Shown piece by piece: positions 32,601 through 42,930 of a stretch of 64,000 nt of DNA (the stretch's first letter is position 1; each line of letters opens with the position of its first letter). A program made the position numbers and the translations under genes. The notes beneath the pieces are model-generated. The model searched no databases, had not been told where the DNA came from, and worked only from the letters and a program-made list of their open reading frames with translations. This DNA is from Spirogloea muscicola (Eukaryota > Streptophyta > Zygnematophyceae > Spirogloeales > Spirogloeaceae): contig WELB01000226.1 in assembly GCA_009602725.1 (NCBI GenBank), positions 75,549 through 139,548 on the forward strand. The letters run 5' to 3'.

Positions 32601-35457
32601 GTAATTGAGGCGAAGTCAGGATGAGCCTAGTCATCTCTTAGATGATTATGCATATCTAGTCTCACAATCAGATAGTGAGACTTGAGTGAAGTATGGGGTA
32701 GGTTTTGTGGACGCTTTGCTTGCTCTGAAGCACTGGTCTTGACACTCATATTTCTTTGCAGAGCATTGCAACATTCTTCAGTCAAGTCATGGCTGCTATT
32801 GGTGGCAATGCTGCTGGACCAGGTCCCCTCCCGAAGCCGACCTTAATAGCACAGATTGACAAGCAGTAGTTGTAAGCCTTTTGGCAGGCAAGGTACGCTT
32901 TGTGTGATTTTGCAACTCCAGCAAGTAGCAGCTAGTGATGTGGTTGTGACTGTGGTTCTAAGATGAATGATGCAGGAGATGCTGTGGTCAATGTCTATAT
33001 CAACCAAGAGAAGCGTTTTGCGTTTGTGGAGTGCCGCACAGTTGAAGAAGCCAGCAACGCTATGGCTTTAGATGGCATCATCTATGAGGTATAGCATTTG
33101 CTTCATGCTGCTGCTCATACAGATGAGGTTACATCCTGCCTTCCTGCTGACAATCTCAGTAGTCTAAGACCCTGCATGACAATTGGTAGACATTCACGTT
33201 AGGTAGGAAGTAAAGCTGTTCTTAACATTGGCTTTACACAAATTTCAACGGTCCTGGCAGGGCGTGTCTGTTCGAGTGCGGCGGCCAAGTGATTACAATC
33301 CTTCAATGGCAGCGACGCTTGGCCCTAGTCAACCCAATCCCAATCTGAATCTGGCTGCTGTGGGCCTCACTCCCGGGCAAGTCATTTTCTATTCAGCCAT
33401 ATTGCCTTTAAGAGTATTCAAGGTATTTCAGTGCAGCATTCACGACAGTAGAGAACTAGAGAGTATTGAGATTCTTTGGCTTGTCTTGCAGGGCTGCTGC
33501 TGGTGGTGCCGATGGGCCTGACCGAATCTTTGTTGGAGGTCTTCCTTACTACCTCACTGAAGAGCAGATAAAGGAGCTTCTTTCTTCATTCGGGTATGAG
33601 TTGGTCTACCTTTTCTTGCCGGCAGGTCCTTGTGAGTTCTGCTTTAAGATGAATCGTTGTTTTGTCAAGTTGCTAGACTGATGCTGCCTTACACACATGT
33701 TCGAGACAAGCTTGTAATGTAAACAGCCAACATTTGCGCAGGCCATTGCGAGCATTTGATCTGGTGAAAGACAGGGACACTGGAAATTCTAAGGGATACG
33801 GCTTCTGTGTGTATCAGGTGTGTCATGTGAGCTTGTTCAAAAGTCAAGTTTATACTCAGTTTGTGTGCAGCAGTAGACACAGGAGTCATCCCTGGTCTCA
33901 GTTGCGGTAACACATCCTTGACATGCAACATGTAGATTATTGTAAGCCCAGAGGATGGTAGACGTTTTGCCACTGCTGACGTTCATCTGTTGTGTGGCCA
34001 GGACCCGCATATTGCAGACATTGCTTGTGCAGGTCTCAATGGCATGAAAATGGGTGATAAGACTTTGACAGTGCGTCGTGCGACTGCAAGGTCATCCACA
34101 TCACCTTACAGCTCTGCATGAGCCACGGCGATTTCAAGCAGCATGTGTGATCTAGTTGAATACACATGTTTGATGGCTTATGCTGTAGGAGTGAGGAGCA
34201 TTGCATCTCTTACAGAGCAGCTTGTCAAGCTCTGCAGTTGCATATAGATTCTGATTATTGCTTATCACAATTTGAGGCGATTTGTTTCACCGTTCTTGGT
34301 GTGCCAATTGCCAGCAGTGGGCAGCCCAAGCCGGATCAGGCAAATGTACTTGCACAAGCACAACAGCAGATTGCGCTCCAGGTATGTTTAATATTTGAGT
34401 AGGACAATGAGTTGCATGGGTGAGATTGCGGCAACGTCCTGATGCAACATTGTCTATGTGCCAGGCAAGCTATCAATTTGCTGCTGATGATCAGTGTTTG
34501 CTTTTGGTGCAAGCAGAAGCTTGCACTTTCTGGGGCCAATTCAGTTGCTCTGGGCACCTTAGGTGTGAGTATCCCAGGCATGTCGCCTGGTGCAGCAGGT
34601 CCAGCAGAGACCCCCACAAAAGTGGTGTGCCTGGCACAGGTCGTCTGAACCCCATCATTTTGACCACATGATCTGAAATTGCAACACCTTGCAGCCAAGC
34701 AAACAACCACTTTGTAGTGCCTGCAATGTTCCACTGATATGGATGCTGGCCTGTGTGGGCTCACCATATCGTATCTGCAACGTTGCGCATTTCGTGTCTC
34801 TTTGCTCCTGCCTGCTTACCAAATGCAAGTGAGGTTGAATTGCTGAATTTGGCAAACAGCTGCACATATGACAGGTTGTCACACCTAACGAGCTGGTGAA
34901 TGATGAGGACTTTGAAGAGATCCTTGAAGACATGCGAAGTGAATGCGGAAAATATGGTTAGTATGCCAAGAAAGCCTGATGCACTCCTGTCAAACGGCGA
35001 CAACTTCGCCTAACATCTACTCTCATGGGGCTGTATTCACCTAAGCACTCCGCTGGCTGTCATATCTCAATCCGGTTCTAAAATGGTGTTATGTCGGATC
35101 AGGCACCCTGGTGAATGTAAATATTCCTCGACCAGGACCAAATGGGGAGCAACTTCCCGGAGTTGGCAAGGTATCAGCAACATCAGACTTGTTGTGCGAT
35201 GAGTGGTCTTGTATAAGGAGCATGATGTTGGAGTAAGCTTTCATTACAGTGGCTGCAAGATATAGCAGACCTTGCAGATGTTTTCGCACTAAGTCCTGGA
35301 TGTTGTTTTCAATTCTGTCCAGGTGTATGTGGAGTACGTTGACACAGCAGGCGCTCAGAAGGCGAAGCTATCCCTTAATGGTCGCAAGTTTGGGGGCAAC
35401 TCTGTCATTGCTCTTTACTACCCCGAGGAGCAATTCGCTCGAGGGGAGTACAGCTAG
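29685..35457 (+). CDS. U2AF2: U2 snRNP auxiliary factor large subunit (U2AF65)
   Basis: Eighteen exons with in-frame joins: gap to 29802, 30056-30264, 30523-30624, 30909-30973, 31689-31759, 32019-32063, 32421-32480, 32762-32822, 32976-33088, 33261-33376, 33492-33593, 33742-33817, 34002-34090, 34315-34381, 34517-34639, 34875-34956, 35103-35170 and 35323-35457. The product binds the polypyrimidine tract at 3' splice sites in the nucleus. An N-terminal Arg/Asp/Ser-rich (RS) domain is followed by RTSGFDMAPPG, the SF1-proximal Met/Pro region, RRM1 (HARRVYVGGLPP), RRM2 (DRIFVGGLPYYL, KGYGFCVYQ) and a C-terminal UHM (ELVNDEDFEEILEDM, VYVEYVD, RKFGGNSVIALYY). The order and spacing are those of plant U2AF65. 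The intron after 33376 begins GC (GCAAGT). The initiator Met lies in the gap. Confidence 0.95.
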
Positions 35458-35721
35458 GTGCCTCATGCGCACTGTGGAGCTGTTACCAATTTTAAGCACC
35501 TTCTTGTGGTCAATGACCAATCTGCATTCTTGGACAACAGCTCGCTACTATCTTGTTTCGAAGTTCCAGCTGCAAAGGTGGCCAATGTAGCCAACATTGC
35601 AGGGGTTTGCAGCAGATTGCCCCGATGCTCGGAGACAGTGTGCTGTGGGGCATGACACCGCACCGCATAAAATCTGTGTTCAGGCCGTTCTGAGTGTGAA
35701 TCAGAGGGGCAAACGTCATAG

Positions 35722-38215
35722 TCATGACGGTCTGAGACGGCCTGCCAGCCGCCAACGCTCCTCTTTCACCAGCAGTGGCTTCTCGAACACCCAAACATCC
35801 TCAACATCCAACTGTGTATCACAGCCGAGCATGCTGGTCATGGCTGCAGCCCTCGCTTGCGGGGGCCAACTGGCAACTGTGCTTGGCTCATCAAATAGCT
35901 TGTCTTCAGGATTGCTCACCTCTTGGTCCATGTCCCCAGCAACGACTTGCCCTCGCTTGCCATACGCTGCGCACTTCTGTTCCAAGGAAGGCCAGCGAGC
36001 TGCAAGGGGTCAGTGCAGCCTCGCACGCAGTCTGCATTGCTCTGCCTGCCAGCATGCTGCGGACTGTGACTGTGCACCTGGCTGCTACGGATGCTGAGGG
36101 TGAGCTGGACGAACGCGTTGTCAGTGTTGCTCCTGTCGACCCCAATCTGACAAGCAGCAAGTCAAGATGCAATTGTCAGTCATCCTATTGACCTTACAAC
36201 TCTCTAAGTTGCACCTGAATGCCCAGTGATGTGAGCTCACAAGAGAATTGCCACCAATTCCTTTGAAAGAAGGCCGGCCGAAGAGCAGAGTAGAGCAAAA
36301 TCTGCGTGGATGAAGGTCACAGTGGTGCCGTGTGCACCATGCGTGCTTGCAGAGTCTTGATGGACTTGAGTGGCCCGCTCAGCTCCCACTTGACCTTTGC
36401 CCATCCAGCATCATCCCGCTCCTTCAGCTCCCTCTTCAAAGACTGCAGTCAAGAGAATCCAAATCAGTTAGCAATTGCAAGCATCAAGAGGGCTCATGGT
36501 TATATGCGATACATTGCAACTGTCAATCACAACAACGAGCTTCTGGATGCAGCTGCATGCATTAGTGTGGATATTGATTGAAGCCCAGGTTTGATAATCC
36601 CAGCTCACTGTATAGAATGACTCAGTCACTAACTGCCGTAGTGCAGTCCGGTCTCCAGCAGCTAGTGCCCTGTTGACCTGTAGCAAGTGCAAAGACAAAA
36701 GCCTGCCGATTGAGCAAAACTTTGACAAACTCCAGTAAGAAGAATTGCCTTGCCATTCCCCAGAGCTACGTCCTTGGCAGCTTGGCAGTCACATGATGCA
36801 TACCAGCGTCCCGCATGTACAGGCACTCGAAGTATGTATATTTGCCACAGATTTGTGACGGCTGAGATGTATGTAACAAACAAATAAGCTACATATATAT
36901 GATACATATATGCAGCCTGTCTGATAGATGACGACGTTGAAAAAGCATGTGAACCTACTGTATGCATAATGGCCGTCTACTTCTACCTGTATCTAGCACA
37001 AGACCAGAAGCTCAAGAAGAGAAAGCAGAAAGATGACATTCACAACTTACTAGAGACCTATGCCCAATCTCTTCAGCACATTCAGCACAACGACGGCCGC
37101 CAACGACAATTGACGCTCGCCTGAGAGTAGAGCGTTGTGACGTCGCGATAGAAGGACTGCTGACTGTAGCCCTGATGCCGCCGCAACTTTGCAACAGCAT
37201 ATGCTGTTTTCAGCTGTGCAGTATACACTAAGACACATATGAGGCGGCAGCAGTGCCAAGAGGACGAGCTTGACTGGAGCAGACTCGCCCGCATCATTTG
37301 AAAGCATGTCCTCAGTTGCAGCCTTGTTTAAAACTTCTGGGATGGCACAGATTGCCTGACTGAAACAGAGAATGGAACAAAAGCTCACCCCACCCATCAT
37401 GCGCTCCCTCTTCCGCCGCCAACCGGCTCTGGTGAACCAGCTGCACACAGGAGGAGCGTGTTTCCAGCAGATTTAGATGAAACTGTCCCAGCAATGAAGA
37501 AGCTGGCAGTGTGGGAGCTGGCGCATGTGGTGCTGGGTGGCACGCAGCGTCAGAAGAGGCTCCCAGAAAGCCAGCACTCAAAGTCGACGCTACGGGCTTG
37601 CTACCTGTCCGGCTACTCCCTCACTGACCGAGAGCTGACGTGCCGACGTGCTGATCAGGCCAGAGCAAGGACCTCTGAAAGAAGGGCAGCGGCTTCGGCT
37701 CCCTCTGCCAGGGCTCCGCCAGCACCCCTGGGCTTTGCAGGAAGAACCGCAGCTTGACCTGAAGCATGGGCCCGAGTCGCGGAAAGAGCAAGAGCACGCT
37801 CAAGGACGAGGCGAAAGCACAACACCACACGGAGTAGTGGCCTCGAGATCACGAGGCTGGCATCTAAGAGCCAGAAGTTCAGGGTGCAGTATCGCGCAGA
37901 AATCCGCACATCCAGGTTCGTGAACTCAATGAAGGTCCACACACGGTCAGAGGACGAGCAGAGTGCTGACATGGGTCACCCATAATCCCGTCTGAAGCCC
38001 CACATTCGTAGTTCAATGCCACTTGAGGCCATTGCAACGCAGGCGAAAGCACGTGCGAGCTGCTGGCAGCTGGCAACCCGTACAGGACTGCGTCAGGCGG
38101 CGCAGCAAGCAGAGCGAGGAGCGCGGATAGGCGCCCACCTGCCGCTGGCCCGCCACCTGGGGCGGCGCCGCCGTCGACAGCAGCCGGCTGCGGCGGCTCG
38201 CAGGGGTCGTCGCGT
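35722..38215 (-). CDS. Mitochondrial ribosomal protein mL45-like (Tim44-like domain)
   Basis: Exons on the minus strand: 37355-37275, 37213-37121, 36677-36609, 36442-36338, 36146-36078, 35976-35920 and 35811-35722, all in frame. They read LKTAYAVAKLRRHQGY, FYRDVTTLYSQ, VNRALAAGDRTALRQLVTES, SLKRELKERDDAGWAKVKWE, SIKTLQARM, FVQLTLSIRSSQ, CAAYGKRGQVVAGDM and VEDVWVFEKPLL with RWRLAGRL. This is the pattern of mL45 and Tim44-like domains; structural role in the mitochondrial large subunit is known for the family. An upstream exon around 38215-38160 encodes ASRRSRLLSTAAPP, a plausible mitochondrial presequence; its joining to 37355 is not resolved. The intron after 37121 seems to use a GC donor. 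It converges on U2AF65, 264 bases apart stop to stop. Confidence 0.75.
37356..38159. other. Presumed mL45 5' intron, unresolved
   Basis: No further exon of the mL45-like gene could be fixed here. The long frames on both strands lack recognisable motifs. Confidence 0.3.
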
Positions 38216-38230
38216 CCGCCTGGCAAAGGT

Positions 38231-38254
38231 GGGTTTAGGGTTTAGGGATTAGGG
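38231..38254 (-). promoter_or_regulatory. Telo-box-like AAACCCTAAACCC motif
   Basis: On the minus strand this reads CCCTAATCCCTAAACCCTAA with a further ACCC, i.e. about three TTTAGGG-type units. It lies just upstream of the presumed presequence exon of the mL45-like gene. AAACCCTAA telo-boxes are known 5' elements of plant translation-apparatus genes. Function here is inferred from position. Confidence 0.5.
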
Positions 38255-38654
38255 CTGACGGACTGGGACTGCGCCTTCGCTGCCGCTACTCTGTGTCCAC
38301 TTCAGCCATCAGGCGAGCCGTTAGACCCCGAACCCCGCGCGGCTGGAGGAGTCCGTGTCGTGCCTGGACGTGGGCGAAGTGCACCGCGGCGGCGGCGGCC
38401 GCCGCGGCGCGAGCGACGCCCGGCATCGCCGCCGGCCTCCAGGGCAGCGGCAGCTAACCTCCATCACTTAGCCACCGCGCCTAACATAACAGGCAGTGAG
38501 TGACTCAGAACCCCGGCCCCCGCCGCCGCCGGCGGCCATGGCGCCCCCGCCGCCGCCGCCGCGGGCGCGGCGCGAGCGCTCGCTGCCAGGAGAGAGCTGC
38601 CTGCTCGACTGCGCTCTGAGCCTTGGCAGCTTAAACCCTGACCCCTCTGAACTC
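38255..38654. other. GC-rich spacer, no gene recognised
   Basis: Compositional frames only. This may hold the first exon and promoter of the mL45-like gene. Confidence 0.3.
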
Positions 38655-38870
38655 CCGAACCACCTTGAGTCGCTGTGCGCTTTGGCTTGGGATCTTGTCC
38701 ATTCTTCTTGGGCTGGCTCTGCCAGCCACTCTTCTCTGTGGGCGAGCACCTTCGTCTTTGGAGCACTTTCCGCCCCTTCGAAGATTGTTCATTCCTTCTT
38801 CCCGGGCATGGCCAATCACAGCCATCGCCCTCTGCTTGAAGAGTCTTCCTCCCTGAAACCCTTGTTAGCG
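38655..38870 (+). repeat. Two adjacent hairpin-tail repeat copies
   Basis: The first has TTGAGTCGCTGTGCGCTTTG, GGGCTGGCTCTGCCAGCC and CTCTGTGGGCGAGC. The second has GGCATGGCCAATCACAGCCA, CGCCCTCTGCTTGAAGAG. The order matches the copy at 5531-5632. Confidence 0.7.
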
Positions 38871-39607
38871 CAATCTCACTCACTGTGACCTCTCAGTGAA
38901 GCCGCAGTCAACAGCCAAAGTCTGGAGGTGTAGGTGAAAGCGCTTGCATTACTTGCCACCAGGCACGCTGCGCCCTTGACCTGTCCGCTTCTGCAGGGCA
39001 TTGCTGGTGTCCAGCTGCTATAAAGGCACACCCCAGCCTCTCGCAATGCTTGGCATGAACTTGCCTAAAGCCAGGCCCCTTGCTGCGAGCTTGCCTCATC
39101 GAGCTCGAATCTTCGACTGTGATGTCATCCGTCCCTGTTGCACGACACAGGTAGCCTCCAGACGCCACTGCGTCTCTGCGCTGGTTTCTGGACACTACTC
39201 TCTGTATCATGCCATAGATCACCTAGCCCCCCAAAGTTGTCGATCAAAGAACACAACTTGGAGCTGCTTGGAGCAGCACGAGCTGGTAGTTCAGCACGGA
39301 ATTCCTGCTCCCTCTGATGTGCTTGATTGACAAGCACGATCAGTTCCCAGGGGGGCCATATGGCCCTGCAGCACTTGCTGTACACCCTACTGGGCGATAG
39401 AATGCAAGGGTGCCCAAACTACTGAGAACACCCCTGCCACGAACACCACTAGGAAGTACCCGTGAATAAAGTTTCACCAGTGAGGAAAGTCCAACTGCAG
39501 GATCTGATTACATGCAGAGGCAGTGAACTTTAATGCCCAAAGACTGGTACAATGGCTTGGATAAGTGTTCAGGACTTCGTGGGCCTGAATGTCGTGCACT
39601 GGATTAA
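38871..39607. other. Intergenic, 3' side of the TMEM184 gene
   Basis: No gene was seen. TTACA at 39508-39512 is TGTAA on the minus strand, about 96 bases beyond the TMEM184 stop codon, and may be its polyadenylation signal. Confidence 0.4.
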
Positions 39608-42025
39608 CTAGCTGCGTATTCTTTGCAAAGTCTCCTTGTCTTCTGCAAAAGCCTGCAGGTACTCCTCAACCTCCTTCTCCTCCTTGGTCTTCTCCTTGCC
39701 CTTGTTGGGAGCGAGCTCTGGGGGCCGGTACTCGTCCACCGAGAAGGCATGGTAGTGGGCCATGGCGAAGAAGAGCATCTCCACACAGATGAGGAAGTTT
39801 TGGACAGCTTCCTCCACCTGAGGTACGCTGTAAAACCAGGTGTCTGTGTGCAGGAACTTTGACCAGGCAAGCAGGCTGATGACGAGGCCCTGTCAATGAT
39901 CACGGCAACTAGTAGGCATGCTTCAGAAAGGCAGCACACTTGCCATGTAGCACAGGATGAGTCACAACCATCCTACACGGTAAGACATCTGCATGTTCAA
40001 CTACCTGCCTGTGGTGCTTGCGTGGCTTTGCATGTTACCATACCGCAGCTCCCCGGTGCCAGTTGGGCGTGGCCACTAGAGTGGGTAGCAACAAGTACAC
40101 AGGTTTGGACAAATTTCTGACCTGCCAAAAGGAGAAGAAGACAACGCCCTTGACACATAGCAGCTTGGCAAGCGGCTTGTGGGAAGCCAGCTCCGGAGCA
40201 AAAGCGTGATAGCAGAAGAGGAGGGTGTACACCGCCAGAGATACAGAGGCGTTGAGGAGGAAGTTGATGACCACTTTTGGTACAAGCGTATACTTCCCGG
40301 TCGCTTGGAGTACAAGGACAACTACTGAGAGCACAGGCCGGATGAGCACAAATTGCCACACCCAGGTATGTAGACGCCGCAGCAGCCTCATATCCAAGTG
40401 CACCTCAGTAGTCTGCAATAGGCATAGAGGTACATGTGAAAAGCAATGCTGCAGTGAAGAGGTGTTCTGATGTTGGATTTCATACAAATTGGCCATTGAT
40501 GCTTGCACTAGGCGATTCACCACTTATGATCAGAAGCAGCTAAAGCTCATTCCTATTGACAGATTCCGATTAACAGATGTGCCCTGGCATCCACAGGTAG
40601 CTTGGTCACAACAGCCAACCAAAAGACCTTTGGTGCCACGCTACCATGCACACTGCTTGACAAATCCTCCTCACTTGGAGAACTTCTCCTCACTTGAAAA
40701 AGGTTGACAGGGAAGGCGTGGTGGATGGTCCTTCCTTTCATGCCATCTGGTATTGTCTTACTTCCAGGTGACACGCCCACATAGCTGTACATCAAGTCGA
40801 CGAATTTGGCAATGACCTGCAATTGGCCCGTATCAGTTGCTTGTATCAGGATACAGGACCACGTGCTAGCACTTGTTTGCAACATAAGATCTTAGAGTAG
40901 CAAATGCATCTACGGCATGACAGGCTATAGCCTTGTCGGTGCATGCAGTGGGAATCGATCTTATCATCAACACTGACAAGTAACCCAGGGCTGTATCGGA
41001 GCTCTGACCAATGCTTCATAGCACTCCTTTAAGGCGTCGAGTAATGTAGAAAAGAACTCCCCTTCTGGCATCTCCACAAGCGCTGTGAACAGGAATTATC
41101 TCATATCAGTAGCTATTAATGAAAACGGCAGAAGTGTCGGTGCACAACTTGCAGCGCAAGCAGCAGAACAGGTTGTTCAGCTTTCTGCATGCGGTCTCAT
41201 AAGCTAGAAGATGCATCTCAAAAGCCAAAGGTCTTCGGAATTCTGGTACCGATAAAGGATGTCACGGCATACACAGGGGCCATGAGGATAATAATGATGA
41301 TTGCCATCTGTCCAATGATTGGAGACCCAAGCGTCAGTCTCAAAGCAAATGATTACGCCAGTCAAAATCCCTCCCAGTAAGGCACCTTGATGACTGCCTG
41401 CTCGGGGCTAAGTCATATTCAACTCATAAGCACGCAGATACACGAAGCTGCGAGACGCCTAGGCTGCAGGCACCATCTTCTTGCTCCTTCTTTACGAGGA
41501 CATAGTGAAGGTGATACTGAACACGGCCGACACACCTGCTCACGTCGATTGCGTAGGTATTGCAGGTGGAAGCTGATGAGCTGGCTGCGACAACGCCAGA
41601 GGTAAGCTTTCTGACATATATTTTGCTCTGGAGCTAGTGTTGCGATGCAATGAGAACGGTTACGACGTGGCCATGCACGCAACTTTACTCCACAAAGGAG
41701 AGAAGTAAGGGGCGCAAAGTCGACTCCGACTGGCACCAACTCTCCTTCAGCGTTTTCGTGAGCCAGTGTCCTCTGCTGTGATGCACTTTGGCAGCCATAG
41801 CTCATGCCGACAGCGCGAGACAAGGGAAGGGCCGGCTGGCTCTGGCTGTGCGGCGGCCACGGACAGAGGGGACAGGAGGCGGGACCTGCTGAGGTGCGCG
41901 GCAGTGAGGGTGCAGGCGCCCGCGGCGAGGAGCGTGAAGGAGCGGGCGTCCCGCGGGAAGGCCCGCGCCATGTCCCACAGCGAGAAGGACAGCATGCTGG
42001 CGACGGCGCCCTCCGGCTCGCCCAT
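39608..42025 (-). CDS. TMEM184 / LAZ1-type (DUF300) seven-TM protein
   Basis: Seven exons on the minus strand, 42025-41886, 41584-41536, 41307-41250, 41082-41009, 40816-40694, 40412-40122 and 39889-39608, join perfectly to 338 residues. Family landmarks in order: a first TM, HLQYLRNRREQ, MAPVYAVTSFIAL, LKECYEALVIAKFVDLMYSY, the VWQFVLIRP helix, NASVSLAVYTLLFCYHAF, KLLCVKGVVFFSFWQ and QNFLICVEMLFFAMAHYHAF, then a charged cytosolic tail. This is the organic solute transporter alpha/TMEM184 family; in plants LAZ1 members act in vacuole and brassinosteroid-linked membrane processes. Length is close to the short family members. It is divergent from the RING gene, with the gap at 42091-42930 between them. 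Confidence 0.93.
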
Positions 42026-42090
42026 GGCGCCGCAGCCGCTGCCGGTCACGGCGGCGGCGCCGACGCGAGCTCGCGGCGCTGCGGGCGCGC

Positions 42091-42930
42091 NNNNNNNNNN
42101 NNNNNNNNNNNNNNNNNNNNNNNNNNNNNNNNNNNNNNNNNNNNNNNNNNNNNNNNNNNNNNNNNNNNNNNNNNNNNNNNNNNNNNNNNNNNNNNNNNNN
42201 NNNNNNNNNNNNNNNNNNNNNNNNNNNNNNNNNNNNNNNNNNNNNNNNNNNNNNNNNNNNNNNNNNNNNNNNNNNNNNNNNNNNNNNNNNNNNNNNNNNN
42301 NNNNNNNNNNNNNNNNNNNNNNNNNNNNNNNNNNNNNNNNNNNNNNNNNNNNNNNNNNNNNNNNNNNNNNNNNNNNNNNNNNNNNNNNNNNNNNNNNNNN
42401 NNNNNNNNNNNNNNNNNNNNNNNNNNNNNNNNNNNNNNNNNNNNNNNNNNNNNNNNNNNNNNNNNNNNNNNNNNNNNNNNNNNNNNNNNNNNNNNNNNNN
42501 NNNNNNNNNNNNNNNNNNNNNNNNNNNNNNNNNNNNNNNNNNNNNNNNNNNNNNNNNNNNNNNNNNNNNNNNNNNNNNNNNNNNNNNNNNNNNNNNNNNN
42601 NNNNNNNNNNNNNNNNNNNNNNNNNNNNNNNNNNNNNNNNNNNNNNNNNNNNNNNNNNNNNNNNNNNNNNNNNNNNNNNNNNNNNNNNNNNNNNNNNNNN
42701 NNNNNNNNNNNNNNNNNNNNNNNNNNNNNNNNNNNNNNNNNNNNNNNNNNNNNNNNNNNNNNNNNNNNNNNNNNNNNNNNNNNNNNNNNNNNNNNNNNNN
42801 NNNNNNNNNNNNNNNNNNNNNNNNNNNNNNNNNNNNNNNNNNNNNNNNNNNNNNNNNNNNNNNNNNNNNNNNNNNNNNNNNNNNNNNNNNNNNNNNNNNN
42901 NNNNNNNNNNNNNNNNNNNNNNNNNNNNNN
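42091..42930. other. Assembly gap (840 N) between divergent genes
   Basis: Unresolved bases between TMEM184 (-) and the RING gene (+), which should hold both promoters and the RING gene's start. Confidence 0.95.
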
